NCBI RefSeq assembly: GCF_016918735.1
Contig: NZ_JAFFPR010000007.1
Coordinates: 62,001 to 126,000 of the forward strand
Reading direction: 5' to 3'
Origin: Leptospira abararensis
Lineage (GTDB): Bacteria > Spirochaetota > Leptospiria > Leptospirales > Leptospiraceae
Length of the DNA: 64,000 nt
Shown here: in pieces, positions 18,803-28,496 of the stretch
Position numbering within the stretch: the first letter of the stretch is position 1
How the letters are laid out: each line of letters opens with the position of its first letter
The notes under the pieces: model-generated
What the model saw: the letters and a program-made list of their open reading frames with translations, nothing else
The model's database searches: none
Told to the model about the DNA's origin: nothing
Program-made: the position numbers and the translations under genes

Positions 18803-19204
18803 ATGTCGGAAAAAAAATCAGAATCTTCTTATGAGGACAAACAAGACCATATCCCTTCCTGGAAAACCCCTGAAATTGAATGGTTCGCCAATGTTTACGC
18901 CGGAAAAGAATACAATATAGAATTTACGATTCCGGAATTCACCGCCGTTTGCCCCAAAACCGGCCTTCCTGATTTCGGCTCTATTTTCATTGAATACATT
19001 CCCAGAGACCGCTGTGTAGAGCTGAAATCGCTCAAAGAATACATGATGTCCTACCGAAATATAGGGATTTTCCATGAAAATGTAGTAAACAAAATCCTTG
19101 AAGACTTTGTTGCCGCAGTAGACCCAATTTACGTGAAAGTGGTTGGAGATTATAATGTCCGTGGTGGTGTGAAAACAATTGTAAAGCGAGAGTATAAGGT
19201 CTAA
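18803..19204 (+). CDS. queF: NADPH-dependent 7-cyano-7-deazaguanine reductase
   Basis: A 133-residue unimodular QueF, which reduces preQ0 to preQ1 in queuosine synthesis. It shows the active-site FTAVCPKTGLPDFG (Cys near residue 50) and the QueF motif VELKSLKEYMMSYR. A GGGG stretch precedes the ATG. Divergent from guaA with 42 bases between starts. There is no room for a preQ1 riboswitch before it. The next gene begins at the base after its stop, so the operon is tight. Confidence 0.96.
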   Translation: MSEKKSESSYEDKQDHIPSWKTPEIEWFANVYAGKEYNIEFTIPEFTAVCPKTGLPDFGSIFIEYIPRDRCVELKSLKEYMMSYRNIGIFHENVVNKILEDFVAAVDPIYVKVVGDYNVRGGVKTIVKREYKV

Positions 19205-19462
19205 ATGGAAAACCTAATCGGCTATATTGCCGCTTTTTTAACTACAGTTTCCTTTCTTCCCCAAGTTCTAAGAGTCGTAATGACTAAACAAACCCGCGAC
19301 ATCAGTCGGAATATGTACATTATGTTTTTTGTTGGTGTTTTATTATGGTTTGTTTACGGAATTCTGAAATCTGACTTTCCGATCATTCTTGCCAACATTG
19401 TTACCATTTTCTTCGTATCCATTATTTTATTTTATAAACTCAAAGAAGAGGACCAGACATGA
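19205..19462 (+). CDS. SemiSWEET (PQ-loop) sugar transporter
   Basis: An 85-residue protein with three membrane helices and the PQ motif in VSFLPQVLRVVMTKQT, ending the first helix. This is a half-SWEET that dimerises to move small sugars across the inner membrane. It looks very similar to the L. biflexa SemiSWEET whose crystal structure is known (from memory). It starts immediately after queF and overlaps the ferredoxin gene by 4 bases. Confidence 0.93.
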   Translation: MENLIGYIAAFLTTVSFLPQVLRVVMTKQTRDISRNMYIMFFVGVLLWFVYGILKSDFPIILANIVTIFFVSIILFYKLKEEDQT

Positions 19463-19677
19463 GAAAAGCTTATGTAGATAAAGACAATTGTACTTCTTGT
19501 AACCAATGTGCCGACAATATGCCAAAGTATTTTATGATGGATGAAGATGATTTATCCCAAACCCATATTTCTGGTAACTCTATCAACGATGCTGCTATCC
19601 CCGATGAAGACGAAAAAAAAGTCCAAAAGGAAATGGACGAATGCCCAGGGGAATGTATCCACTGGAAAAAACATTAA
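19459..19677 (+). CDS. Single-cluster ferredoxin
   Basis: A 72-residue acidic protein with CTSCNQC at residues 11-17 and CPGEC at 62-66, the ligands of one 4Fe-4S cluster. It resembles bacterial 4Fe-4S electron carriers of the ferredoxin family with a single cluster. It overlaps the SemiSWEET gene through ATGA and ends 7 bases before the convergent LysR gene. Its redox partner is not shown by context. Confidence 0.88.
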   Translation: MRKAYVDKDNCTSCNQCADNMPKYFMMDEDDLSQTHISGNSINDAAIPDEDEKKVQKEMDECPGECIHWKKH

Positions 19678-19684
19678 ATATGCT

Positions 19685-20563
19685 TTATATCCAACTAATC
19701 AGTCTTTGGATATGATCCTCCAAAGAGAATCGTTCCCCAACTCGATAAGTTAAGTAGAGTTGGTTTTCAAAAGTTTTACAATCCTTTTCATTTGTATACA
19801 AAGATGACTTTTTACCGAGTAAATAATTAGGTAATACAGAAACACCTTGCCCCATTTCCATAGCTCTTTTAATATCATGCAGGTTGGGAAGAACCGAATA
19901 TTTTTTTAGTTTGGGACGGGATTCAAAGTTGACTTTCCAAAATCTTCTCACAATGGCAAAGTCTTCGCTATAAACAAACCAATGTTGTTCTTCCATCCAT
20001 TGTTTCAGAAGTTCTGGCTTTGGTTTTGATTCCATCCGAAAGGGAAAATTTAGATCTAAACTTAAATTTTTAGAAGCTACAAATACAAAGTTTTCTGCAT
20101 ATAATTCTTCAAAACTGATCCCCGGAACGTTTAACTTTTGATTGGCGATTGCAAGATCAATCTCCTTCTTGGACAAAGCTTCGAGAAGGTCGACGGGATG
20201 TCCGAACTTCACGTGAAAACTCTCTCCAAATTTGGATAATTTAGGTAAAATTTTTTCCTGAAACCATTCTCTGGCAGAACCAATCCTTAGATATTTAGAT
20301 TTCTCTTTGGGGTGGATTTGTCCTTCCATTCTTTCCAATTCTTCGATGGGACCGGCTACCTGAACATACAAACGTTTTGCAGCCTCTGTCGGAACTAAAT
20401 CTCTTGATGTCCGAAGGAAGAGAATTTCTTTCCGATGCTGCTCCAAAGACTGCAAATGCAAACTGAGTGCCGGCTGTGATAAACCAAGAATTTTGCCTGC
20501 TTTTGTTAAATTCCTTTCTCTATAAATACAATAGAAACTTTGATAGAGTTCGATGGGATTCAT
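19685..20563 (-). CDS. LysR-family transcriptional regulator
   Basis: A 292-residue regulator. The N-terminal winged helix-turn-helix reads FYCIYRERNLTKAGKILGLS followed by QPALSLHLQSLE. A substrate-binding-type effector domain (about 85-290) follows. LysR proteins commonly regulate a divergently transcribed neighbour, here the DJ-1/PfpI-family gene 128 bases away. The effector is unknown. The shared intergenic DNA holds an ATTATT-CT-AATAAT palindrome that could be its site. Confidence 0.93.
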   Translation of the reverse strand: MNPIELYQSFYCIYRERNLTKAGKILGLSQPALSLHLQSLEQHRKEILFLRTSRDLVPTEAAKRLYVQVAGPIEELERMEGQIHPKEKSKYLRIGSAREWFQEKILPKLSKFGESFHVKFGHPVDLLEALSKKEIDLAIANQKLNVPGISFEELYAENFVFVASKNLSLDLNFPFRMESKPKPELLKQWMEEQHWFVYSEDFAIVRRFWKVNFESRPKLKKYSVLPNLHDIKRAMEMGQGVSVLPNYLLGKKSSLYTNEKDCKTFENQLYLTYRVGERFSLEDHIQRLISWI

Positions 20564-20603
20564 TCTGATATAAATTTTCTAATACCTATCAATCAGCACC
20601 ATC

Positions 20604-20617
20604 ATTATTCTAATAAT
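20604..20617. promoter_or_regulatory. Palindrome in the LysR/DJ-1 divergent region
   Basis: ATTATT and AATAAT arms flank a CT centre. The site lies 41 bases upstream of the LysR start and about 75 upstream of the divergent gene, a usual position for a LysR operator. The DNA here is AT-rich, so such a palindrome could arise by chance. Confidence 0.3.
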
Positions 20618-20691
20618 AAATTTCCCTTGTCTAAAAATTTGATCAGAAGGAAAGTTCCCTGATAAAAGATTCAAAACAACGAGAGGACAAA

Positions 20692-21360
20692 ATGAAAAAA
20701 GTATTATTTGTGCTAACAAGCCATGGGGAAAAAGGAAATCGGGGTTCCACCGGATACCATTTGGGAGAGGTTTCTCACCCTTGGAAAGTGTTCCATGATG
20801 CCGGAGTTGAGATGGACTTCATCAGTCCGAAAGGTGGTGAGCCACCTGTCGATGGGTTTGATTTGGAAGATCCGACGAACCTGGAATTTTGGAACCATCC
20901 TGTTTACAAAGAAAAACGTATCCATACAAAAAAACCGAAAGATATAATTCCAAGCGACTACTCCGCGATTTACTTTGCGGGAGGGCATGGGACCATGTGG
21001 GACTTTCCAGACAATACAGAGTTACAAGAACTTACCAAAACGATCTACGAATCCGGTGGAATTGTGGGAGCAGTCTGCCATGGCCCTTCAGCTCTCGTGA
21101 ATGTGAAATTATCGAATGGATCGAAACTCATTGCAGGGAAACGAGTGAACGGATTTTCCAATGAAGAAGAAGCGATTGTGAAACTAGAAGGAGTGGTTCC
21201 CTTTCTATTAGAAAACCAATTGATTGCTGCGGGTGGGAAGTATTCCAAATCAGCACCTTGGAATACTCATGTAGAAGTGGACGAAAGGCTTGTGACCGGC
21301 CAAAATCCGCAGTCAGCCAGAGCCGTGGGAGAATCCATTCTTAGTTTATTAAAAAAATAA
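20692..21360 (+). CDS. DJ-1/PfpI family protein, Hsp31-like (glyoxalase III or chaperone)
   Basis: A 222-residue protein of the class I glutamine-amidotransferase-like superfamily. It has the nucleophile elbow GAVCHGPSALV (Cys about residue 128), an acidic partner in GYHLGEVSHPW and FAGGHGTMWDFPDN. These match the Hsp31/HchA-type branch, whose members act on methylglyoxal-type damage or as stress chaperones. A GAGAGG ribosome site lies 7 bases before the ATG. It is divergent from a LysR regulator, which suggests inducible control. Confidence 0.9.
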   Translation: MKKVLFVLTSHGEKGNRGSTGYHLGEVSHPWKVFHDAGVEMDFISPKGGEPPVDGFDLEDPTNLEFWNHPVYKEKRIHTKKPKDIIPSDYSAIYFAGGHGTMWDFPDNTELQELTKTIYESGGIVGAVCHGPSALVNVKLSNGSKLIAGKRVNGFSNEEEAIVKLEGVVPFLLENQLIAAGGKYSKSAPWNTHVEVDERLVTGQNPQSARAVGESILSLLKK

Positions 21361-21396
21361 AGGGCACCGTTTCATCCGAATCGGTTCTATTCTGAA

Positions 21397-22827
21397 TCAG
21401 GGTTTTGTGGAAACACGAGGCCCTTTGGATTTTTTCTCTTTAAGCCCTAACATTTCTTTGACGATCCCAAATACATCTTTTACAGATTGGAACTGGTGTT
21501 TTTTTCCTGTTGGGTCATACACAAAGCCAATGGTTTTCATTTCAGGGTTTGAGTTCCAATACCCATGCCCGTGAATCTTTGTTTGCGACTTGGAAAACAC
21601 TTCGCCTTTTCTTGTTCCACTAAAAAACATCGACTGCTTGGTCCGAAAAAGTCCCAAAGCATTGGGATGGATTTTTTTTTGCAGATAGTGATTCTCTTCG
21701 TCTTTTGTCGTTATACTATAACCTTCGACTGATGCGCCGCTCGTCGCTGGAATCCACTCAGCTCCAGGACAGGCCACTAGAATTTCTGAAACAAGGGATT
21801 GGATTTCTGCGTCCGCTAGTTTTGTATCGACTCCCGGCAAAAGGATGGCGGTGCCACCGGAACTTTTGAACGTAAGTTGGTAGGTTCCTGTCTCGTCATT
21901 GATATACCCTTTTTGTTTTAAAACCACATTCGGGGCACAAACAAAATCGGCAGAAAAAAAACCATGATCAGAAACAATCACAAGACCTGGACCCTTGGGT
22001 GTAAATGCTCCAACGGACTTTAAAAATTCAAAAATGGCTTTGTCCAGTTCCGCCAATCGGAATAAGGCTTTTTCCGAACCAGGTCCAAAACCGTGGTGGT
22101 TTGTATCCAAATCCGTGGTGTATACAAAAAACAAATCAGGTTTTTTCTTTTGAAAGAGCCATGTGGCCGTCTTTAATTTGATTTCATCTCTTGCCACATC
22201 GTTTAACGGAGAACCAACGGCAAGTTCTGCTTCTTTATGTAAGTCTTTTGTGGAAAGAACTCGAAGGAGTTTGTCATCTTCTGGATTTTTTTTTCTCCAA
22301 TATTGGGGAAGATTCCAATTTATGTCGGCCCCCACAGTGACAGGCCAAAACACATTAGCAGTAGTTTTGTGATTCTCTTTTGCCAAATCCCAAAGACTAG
22401 GAACTAAGATGTCTTCTGCATACCACATCCATCCCCCATCATTCTTTTCAAAAGGATCGGAAAGCGTATTGTTATAGATTCCATGTTCTGCCGGGTCAAC
22501 ACCCGTCACCATCGAGGTATGTGCCGGATAGGTTACCGAAGGATTGACCGTTGTAATTTCAGAAACCCCATACTTTTGAAAGATTGTTATCAGATGGGGA
22601 AAGTATGGATGGTATTGGGGATCCGAAATGTAGTAAGCCGGGAATCCATCAATCGACAAAACTATGGTTTGGCGAACTTTCGAAGATTTCCTTTCAGATA
22701 GATTTAAAGTTTTTTTAGGTTTAGCATCAATCGTCATACTAAAGAGGAAGAATACCAGAATTCCAATTCGATAGAAGAGACAAGTCAATTGACCCAAAGA
22801 AAAAATATTTGTTTTGCGAATTTTCAT
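21397..22827 (-). CDS. Exported alkaline-phosphatase-superfamily phosphodiesterase (NPP-like)
   Basis: A 476-residue protein of the nucleotide pyrophosphatase/phosphodiesterase branch. Metal and nucleophile motifs are IVLSIDGFPAYY, NPSVTYPAHTSMVTG (catalytic Thr), DTDLDTNHHGFG-like TTDLDTNHHGFGPG, VIVSDHGF and a late IHGHGYW. It cleaves phosphodiester or pyrophosphate bonds of a nucleotide or lipid substrate outside the cytoplasm. From ATG 22827 there is a signal peptide ending near TIDA. Longer starts at 22854 and 22896 are possible, and no strong ribosome site decides between them. Confidence 0.88.
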   Translation of the reverse strand: MKIRKTNIFSLGQLTCLFYRIGILVFFLFSMTIDAKPKKTLNLSERKSSKVRQTIVLSIDGFPAYYISDPQYHPYFPHLITIFQKYGVSEITTVNPSVTYPAHTSMVTGVDPAEHGIYNNTLSDPFEKNDGGWMWYAEDILVPSLWDLAKENHKTTANVFWPVTVGADINWNLPQYWRKKNPEDDKLLRVLSTKDLHKEAELAVGSPLNDVARDEIKLKTATWLFQKKKPDLFFVYTTDLDTNHHGFGPGSEKALFRLAELDKAIFEFLKSVGAFTPKGPGLVIVSDHGFFSADFVCAPNVVLKQKGYINDETGTYQLTFKSSGGTAILLPGVDTKLADAEIQSLVSEILVACPGAEWIPATSGASVEGYSITTKDEENHYLQKKIHPNALGLFRTKQSMFFSGTRKGEVFSKSQTKIHGHGYWNSNPEMKTIGFVYDPTGKKHQFQSVKDVFGIVKEMLGLKEKKSKGPRVSTKP

Positions 22828-22998
22828 AAAGGAAGAATGGAAAAATCGAAACATTACCAAATTATCAAATTTATCGAAACCAAACTTACATAACATGTCT
22901 TAAAGAAAATAGGATTTTCATAAACATTTGTACCTATCTTGGAAGAAATTACTTTGAAAGTTTCCGATTTTCGCATAAACTCTGTTTAGCGAATCTAT

Positions 22999-24024
22999 TT
23001 AATATTCTTGTTCCGAACGTGTGGAGCCAAGGAGTTCGTCTGGAATGTCTTCGATGCTGTCTCCAATTTGGATGGCAAGACGGTTTCCCACTCTTCCCGG
23101 TGTGGCTTTAAACTTACTGCGATCCCCCACCTTTACCATTAGGTCGGTTTTAATCGGAGTGTTTTCCAATTTGATCACATCGCCTACATGTAGGTTCATG
23201 AGATCATTGAGTGAGATGTCCACACTTCCCACTTCAGAAATCAAAGGGATTTTGACCTGGTCGAGTCGCTCTTGGATAACAGCGCGGTTTTCATCCACTT
23301 CCCCTTTACGAATCGAGGAATACCAGTACTGAGCAGACAGTTTATTAATGATTGGTTCAATGGTGATATAGGGAATACAAAGATTCGTCATCCCTTCCAC
23401 TTCACCCACTTTGGTTTCTAAGGTAATTAATACCACCATGTCATTCGGAGGAACGACTTGCGCGAATTGTGGGTTTGTTTCGATGTTTCCTAGCCTCGGA
23501 CGTAAGTCAATCACCGTCGACCAAGACTCTCGTAAGTTTCCAAGAATTCTTACAATGATACCTTCCATTACCGATAACTCGATATCGGAAAGTTCTCGGT
23601 TTACCTTGGAAGATTCACCCTTACCACCAAACAAACGATCGATGATGGTAAAGGAAATAGAAGGGTCAATTTCTAAAATGGCAGATCCGCGAAGGGGATC
23701 CATATTGATCACGGCAAGGGTTGTGGGATTGGGAATGGAACGAATGAATTCTTCATAGGTCAACTGATCCACCGACGCCACGTGCACCACTACAAGGGCG
23801 CGAAGCTGTGCTGATAGCCCCGTGGTTGCCAAACGGGCAAAGGTCTCGTGCATCATCTGCAAAGTACGAATCTGGTCTTTTGAAAATTTATCCGGACGTT
23901 TGAAATCGTAAATTTTGACTTTTTTTTGTTCCCCAACCGATGAATATTCATCCTCTGAGACTTCCCCAGAGGAGATGGCGTTTAACAGGGCATCAATTTC
24001 GTCTTGGGAAAGAATTTCTGTCAT
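22999..24024 (-). CDS. fliM: Flagellar motor switch protein FliM
   Basis: A 341-residue FliM. The N-terminal CheY-P-binding motif is ILSQDEIDALLNAI, the middle domain is CheC-like (about 45-230) and the C-terminal surface-presentation domain (about 250-325) has GDVIKLENTP and KATPGRVGNRLAIQI. FliM sits in the cytoplasmic C ring and controls rotation direction of the periplasmic flagella. Its start overlaps the upstream exported-protein gene by 4 bases (ATGA), an unusual partner for fliM. Confidence 0.97.
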   Translation of the reverse strand: MTEILSQDEIDALLNAISSGEVSEDEYSSVGEQKKVKIYDFKRPDKFSKDQIRTLQMMHETFARLATTGLSAQLRALVVVHVASVDQLTYEEFIRSIPNPTTLAVINMDPLRGSAILEIDPSISFTIIDRLFGGKGESSKVNRELSDIELSVMEGIIVRILGNLRESWSTVIDLRPRLGNIETNPQFAQVVPPNDMVVLITLETKVGEVEGMTNLCIPYITIEPIINKLSAQYWYSSIRKGEVDENRAVIQERLDQVKIPLISEVGSVDISLNDLMNLHVGDVIKLENTPIKTDLMVKVGDRSKFKATPGRVGNRLAIQIGDSIEDIPDELLGSTRSEQEY

Positions 24025-25007
24025 TTTTTTACCTTTACGAGTAAGTTTTTAATCTGCCAAAATCCAACTCGGCTTCCTTCTTCTTGTCGCAAGGTGTATA
24101 TATATTCGTACCTTGTTTTGAACCGACCCATCATTCTTTCTACATAGACCTGAACTCGAGCATCCCGTTTGGAGGGATAGTCTACATTCATGACCTTAAA
24201 GTATTTTAATACTCCGGAGGGTGTCTCCGTCAAATACTCTTTAAAATCTTCGATGATGGTTTCCCGCTCACCCAAACCAGCCTCGGTATAGGCGCTACTG
24301 TAACGATCATAAGCTAGAATATATTCCGAAAAATCGATCCACTTAAAATGGTATTCCCAGTGTTTTTTCATCTCAGCACCAAGGAAAAGGAAGATGGTCT
24401 CTTCGGGAGAGAGCCCACCGTTTTCTGTGATTTGGCGAGTGATTGTTTCCTTTCTCTCGGCCTTGGGATTCTGAAATATAAATCCGACTGTATTCTGGGA
24501 ACGAAGGAAGGCTGATTTATCTTCCGTATAATTAGGGTAAAAATATCCGGTCACATAGAACTTTTGGTCCGGTAAAAAGCTATAATGTTCATCCAAATAG
24601 ATGGTTTTAGAAAAGGACTCATTGCGGTGGAGACTCACTTCTTTGTTCTCATCCCCCACTAAATTCACAATCGTGGTTCTTCGTTTGAGGATAGGATCTG
24701 GAAATTCCGGATCTTCGATGGGAGTGAGGATGCGGTCATTTTCATCTTTTACAATGATTTGGAAGGAATAACGAAAGTCAAAGGAAGGAAAGATACGCAC
24801 CACTTCTTTCCCGGTATTGGTGATGGTAAACGTCAAGGGGACTCTTTCTCCCGACTGGTAACTTCGTTTTGTCAAAGAGAGGCTGATTTTTGACTGGAGA
24901 GAGACAAAATTATCAATCCTTTCCCCACGGGCATCCCGATCAGGAAAGGCCCCAAGAGAACTGACTAAGAGAATTCCTAAAACGATACATGTTCGCAGAA
25001 ACCGCAT
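24021..25007 (-). CDS. Exported protein with BsuPI-like domain
   Basis: A 328-residue protein with signal peptide (MRFLRTCIVLGILLVSSLGAF). Residues about 38-150 resemble the intracellular proteinase inhibitor BsuPI fold: SLTKRSYQSGERVPLTFTI, then FSFQ-type FRYSFQIIVKDENDR. The C-terminal half (about 200-325) resembles a small NTF2-like module (YTEAGLGERETIIEDF, VDYPSKRDARVQVYVERMM). Function unknown. It is translationally coupled to fliM, so it may matter for motility in the periplasm, but that is inference. Confidence 0.75.
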   Translation of the reverse strand: MRFLRTCIVLGILLVSSLGAFPDRDARGERIDNFVSLQSKISLSLTKRSYQSGERVPLTFTITNTGKEVVRIFPSFDFRYSFQIIVKDENDRILTPIEDPEFPDPILKRRTTIVNLVGDENKEVSLHRNESFSKTIYLDEHYSFLPDQKFYVTGYFYPNYTEDKSAFLRSQNTVGFIFQNPKAERKETITRQITENGGLSPEETIFLFLGAEMKKHWEYHFKWIDFSEYILAYDRYSSAYTEAGLGERETIIEDFKEYLTETPSGVLKYFKVMNVDYPSKRDARVQVYVERMMGRFKTRYEYIYTLRQEEGSRVGFWQIKNLLVKVKK

Positions 25008-25067
25008 ACACTTAAAGATTTCGGCAGGACTTGCGATTTCCGAAAGAATTTTTAGGACATAAAGCGT

Positions 25068-25667
25068 TTAACTGGCACCCATTTTGGCTTCCGCCAGGAT
25101 GTAATCGGCGATGCGAATGAGCCTAGTCATCACAGCGCCTAGTTTTTTGTATTGGTAGTAGTTTTCCCTTTGTTTGTCCAAATGGGGTTCCACAAGGGCT
25201 ACCGTTTTTGAAGAAACTTTTAGGTTTTTGATCTCGTTATCCGTGACCCCATAAAGATTGGCTTCGGAGACAAACCGGTTCAATTCCTTCACCAAACTCT
25301 CGTCGGTGAGATCCTGGATTTCAAACACCTTTTCGATTTTCAAAATAAAGTCAGTTAACGTTCGTTTGATTTTTGATTCTTCTTCTGTAGGTCGTCTTTT
25401 GGCAGTGACTTGATTTAGCGATTCATACTTTTCTAGAGCCGTTTCATAAAGTTGGCCCATTTTAGTTTTTTGGCCGAGGATGAAACTAATAAAACTAAGA
25501 AGTCCCACAAAGGTATCAGGATAACGATTGATCCCCCCTACCTCATCCAAGGCATTCGCGAAGGCTTCTTCATTATGGGGTATAGTCATAATGAATTTTA
25601 ACACCGGTTCTACGGACGAGCCCGATGTGTATTTTTGGATGACTTCGATGCCTTCTAAGTAGTTCAT
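25068..25667 (-). CDS. Conserved-looking helical protein of unknown function
   Basis: A 199-residue, mostly helical cytoplasmic protein with no recognised motif. It is rich in Glu, Lys and Leu and has no signal peptide or membrane helix. Its start overlaps the cyclophilin gene stop by 4 bases, so it is co-translated at the end of the haem-binding protein/argH/cyclophilin run. A 60-base gap separates it from the BsuPI-like gene. Confidence 0.7.
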   Translation of the reverse strand: MNYLEGIEVIQKYTSGSSVEPVLKFIMTIPHNEEAFANALDEVGGINRYPDTFVGLLSFISFILGQKTKMGQLYETALEKYESLNQVTAKRRPTEEESKIKRTLTDFILKIEKVFEIQDLTDESLVKELNRFVSEANLYGVTDNEIKNLKVSSKTVALVEPHLDKQRENYYQYKKLGAVMTRLIRIADYILAEAKMGAS

Positions 25668-26545
25668 TGTCGTTTGTCTATAATGACAACCTTTCGGATT
25701 GTCGTTTGAAGGTTCCCTTTTTCTATGATTCGGTCAAGTACATCATACCCAGAAACCAAAAATCCAAAGACTGTATGGAGACCATCTAAATGAGGAGTGT
25801 CAACCTGGTTGATAAAAAACTGCGACCCATTGGTATTAGGACCTGCATTGGCCATAGCTAAAGATCCGCGGACTGCTTTTTTACTAGGAAGCGCTTCATT
25901 GTAACGATAACCCACTCGGTGGAGAACTTCTAAAGCAGGCAATTCCATTGCTTCTTGGTAGGCCTTTTCCACTTCAGTACGTTTTTCTTCAAATTCCGCA
26001 CGGGACTGGATTTTGAATTCTGCAAGAACAGCCCTTTGTAATTGGGCTTGGTATTGCGGGGCATCTTTGATTTTGATTTTGTCTAATCCTAAAGCTTTTG
26101 CATTGATTTCATCTTCTGTTTGGTATCCAGGTCCGCCCGTTCCGTCTCCTCTTGGACATCCTCCCTGTGCCATAAAGTTTTCGATGACTCGGTGGAATTT
26201 GAGGCCATCGTAAAACGGTCGTCTTTCGGAACCTTTGTCGGTTCGAAATTCCTTTTCCCCTTGTGCCAAATCGATAAAGTTCTGCACGGTTTTTGGTGCG
26301 GCATCATCATAAAGTTCCAATACCAAATCTCCTGCCGTCGTGGTAAACACTGCATAGATCGCTGGTTTCTCTGGAAGTTTGACGGCGGTTTGATCAGCAC
26401 GTTTGACTATCACCTTGGACGGAGAATAAGAAACGGGTTCGTAAGTAATTTTTTTGAATCTTTGGTCACTGCAGAATATGGTTTGCGTTGCAACTAAAAA
26501 GAGTAATGCGAAGAAGGAAAATTTATTTAAAACATTTATTTTCAT
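25664..26545 (-). CDS. Cyclophilin-type peptidyl-prolyl isomerase lipoprotein with insertion
   Basis: A 293-residue protein. The signal peptide ends at TQTIFC, a probable lipobox, so it is likely anchored in the envelope. The cyclophilin domain starts at YAVFTTTAGDLVLELYDDAAP and has FHRVIENFMAQGG, and later LAMANAGPNTNGSQFFI and LDGLHTVFG. Between the two halves (about residues 150-220) there is a 65-70-residue charged helical insertion absent from ordinary small cyclophilins. It follows argH by 2 bases. The catalytic residues appear intact. Confidence 0.9.
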   Translation of the reverse strand: MKINVLNKFSFFALLFLVATQTIFCSDQRFKKITYEPVSYSPSKVIVKRADQTAVKLPEKPAIYAVFTTTAGDLVLELYDDAAPKTVQNFIDLAQGEKEFRTDKGSERRPFYDGLKFHRVIENFMAQGGCPRGDGTGGPGYQTEDEINAKALGLDKIKIKDAPQYQAQLQRAVLAEFKIQSRAEFEEKRTEVEKAYQEAMELPALEVLHRVGYRYNEALPSKKAVRGSLAMANAGPNTNGSQFFINQVDTPHLDGLHTVFGFLVSGYDVLDRIIEKGNLQTTIRKVVIIDKRQ

Positions 26546-26547
26546 AT

Positions 26548-27978
26548 TTATTTTTTACCTTTGGATTCTATTGATTTTAACTTTTTGGTCAATTCGTTTA
26601 CCTTCGCCTTGGCTCGTTTGATCTGTTCTTTTTGACGAGGAAACGAAGTTCCTCCCATCACATCTTTTTTGTCACAAGAGGTTTCGAGAGAAATGGCGGC
26701 TTCATACCCAGGATCAGTGAGGACGGCATGAATTTGTCCCCTTTCTCCACTTGGAATATTAAACAGATCATATCCTTTTGACGAACAATGTTTTACCAGT
26801 TCCCCGACAATCTCATGGGCCGAACGGAAAGGGATACCTTTCGCACTGACAAGCCAATCTGCAAGATCGGTTGCTGTCGAAAATCCCAAACGCAAACTAC
26901 GGAGAGCATTTTCAGGAAATACCTGGATTCCAAGCACCATGTCCCGAACCCCTTCGATACTTAACTTGATTTGTCTGACTGTGTCAAATAACGGGAGTTT
27001 GTCTTCCTGGAAATCTCTGTTATAAGAAAGTGGAGTTCCTTTCACCATCACGAGTAGATGAGTCAAACTTCCAATCACCCGGCCGGATTTTCCGCGAATG
27101 AGTTCTGCCACATCAGGATTTTTCTTTTGAGGCATAATCGAAGATCCGGTAGTGAGATGGTCAGGGAGTTTGAAATAACTGAATTCTTGGGATGTGTAAA
27201 GAATAATCTCTTCACAAAAACGTGATACATGGATCATAAACTGAGAGGCCGCAAAAAGGAATTTAAAGATATGGTCTCTTTGGCTTACCGCATCAATGGA
27301 GTTTTCAGAAATTCGAGATAGTGACAAATCCTTTTTCAAAAATTCCCGGTCCGTTGCATAGTTGACACCAGCAAGAGCACCGGAACCTAACACTAGCTCA
27401 TCGGCTCTTTCATACGCATCAAGAAAGTCTTCAAAGTCACGGACATTGGCCCAAAAATGGGATAAAAAATAATGAGAGGCTCTTATGGGTTGGGCAATCT
27501 GGAGGTGAGTGTATCCAGGAATGATAGTTTTGGTATGGGCCTCTGCCTTTCCAATCCAAGCGGAAAGTAAATCTAGAAGTAAAACCAAAATGGCTTCTAC
27601 TTCTGATTTGATGTACAAACGCACGTCTTGGGAAACTTGGTCGTTGCGACTGCGTCCCGTGTGGAGTTTTTTTCCTAAATCTCCAAGAAGTTCCGTTAGG
27701 CGAGATTCAATAGACATATGGATGTCTTCGTTTTCGATCTTAAATTCAAATTTTCCGGAATCAATTTCCTTTTTGATCTGAATGAGTCCGGTTTCGATTT
27801 TTCTTTGCTCTGATTCTGATAAAATTCCAATTCGTTTTAACATTCGCGAATGCGAAATGGAACCTTCAATATCATGGGTATAAAGTTCTTTATCAAAACT
27901 AATGGATTCGCCAATCCGAATCATAAGAGAAGATGGTGGTGCGTCAAATCGGCCACCCCATAATTTTTTTTCTTTCAT
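26548..27978 (-). CDS. argH: Argininosuccinate lyase
   Basis: A 476-residue ArgH, the last step of arginine synthesis: argininosuccinate to arginine and fumarate. It begins [12 protein letters not shown] and has the signature [12 protein letters not shown] near residue 285, plus [13 protein letters not shown] and [11 protein letters not shown]. Length is typical. Its start overlaps the haem-binding protein gene by 4 bases. No other arg genes are near. Confidence 0.97.
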   Translation of the reverse strand: MKEKKLWGGRFDAPPSSLMIRIGESISFDKELYTHDIEGSISHSRMLKRIGILSESEQRKIETGLIQIKKEIDSGKFEFKIENEDIHMSIESRLTELLGDLGKKLHTGRSRNDQVSQDVRLYIKSEVEAILVLLLDLLSAWIGKAEAHTKTIIPGYTHLQIAQPIRASHYFLSHFWANVRDFEDFLDAYERADELVLGSGALAGVNYATDREFLKKDLSLSRISENSIDAVSQRDHIFKFLFAASQFMIHVSRFCEEIILYTSQEFSYFKLPDHLTTGSSIMPQKKNPDVAELIRGKSGRVIGSLTHLLVMVKGTPLSYNRDFQEDKLPLFDTVRQIKLSIEGVRDMVLGIQVFPENALRSLRLGFSTATDLADWLVSAKGIPFRSAHEIVGELVKHCSSKGYDLFNIPSGERGQIHAVLTDPGYEAAISLETSCDKKDVMGGTSFPRQKEQIKRAKAKVNELTKKLKSIESKGKK

Positions 27979-28403
27979 TCTGATTCCTTGTTATACAAAT
28001 CCGCCCACGCTTTCAAAATCTCTTTGTCCTTCTCGGATAACTTAGCACTAGGATGCAATAAAAGATAGTCTTTCGGAGGCATCTCCCCTTCCTCGACTTG
28101 CTCCCAGATTTCGTATATTTTTTTGTTTTGTTTTCTTTCGGCAAGAATTCCAAATTCGGAAAAATTCAATTCTTCTCTTCCTTCTTCCACATGGTGGGAA
28201 ATGAGTAGGGATGCTGGAAATAGATAAGAGTATATGGGCCAAACTGTTTCATTCGAATGGCAGTCATAACAGCTGCGTTTCAGGACTTCTTTGATTTCGG
28301 GACTGGTCTGAATCTCAGCAGTAACCGGAGGATTCGTTCTAACAATTGGGAAAAACTGGAGTATGAGAAAAACTCCCAGTAAGATCAGGAAAATTCGTTT
28401 CAC
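27975..28403 (-). CDS. Small exported haem-binding (cytochrome c-like) protein
   Basis: A 142-residue protein with an N-terminal signal or membrane anchor ([20 protein letters not shown]) and one CxxCH haem site, [14 protein letters not shown], near residue 47. The pattern with [14 protein letters not shown] and later [16 protein letters not shown] matches the haem-binding domain family found in periplasmic proteins. It presumably carries c-type haem in the periplasm. It overlaps argH by 4 bases, with no clear functional link. Confidence 0.85.
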   Translation of the reverse strand: MKRIFLILLGVFLILQFFPIVRTNPPVTAEIQTSPEIKEVLKRSCYDCHSNETVWPIYSYLFPASLLISHHVEEGREELNFSEFGILAERKQNKKIYEIWEQVEEGEMPPKDYLLLHPSAKLSEKDKEILKAWADLYNKESE

Positions 28404-28496
28404 ACAAGACAGGTTCTTAGCCTTCCTTCGAATTCAAAGTATTATTTTTCTTGCCTTACATTAGAATCCGATGTTCCTATTCTTTAGAGGTTCCCT

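Noticed and set aside
20713..20988. 91-residue antisense frame inside the DJ-1-family gene
   Set aside because: It is the shadow of a clearly conserved coding frame. Similar shadows at 1009-1251, 4277-4711, 29371-29826, 30290-31015 and 52151-52483 are dismissed for the same reason.
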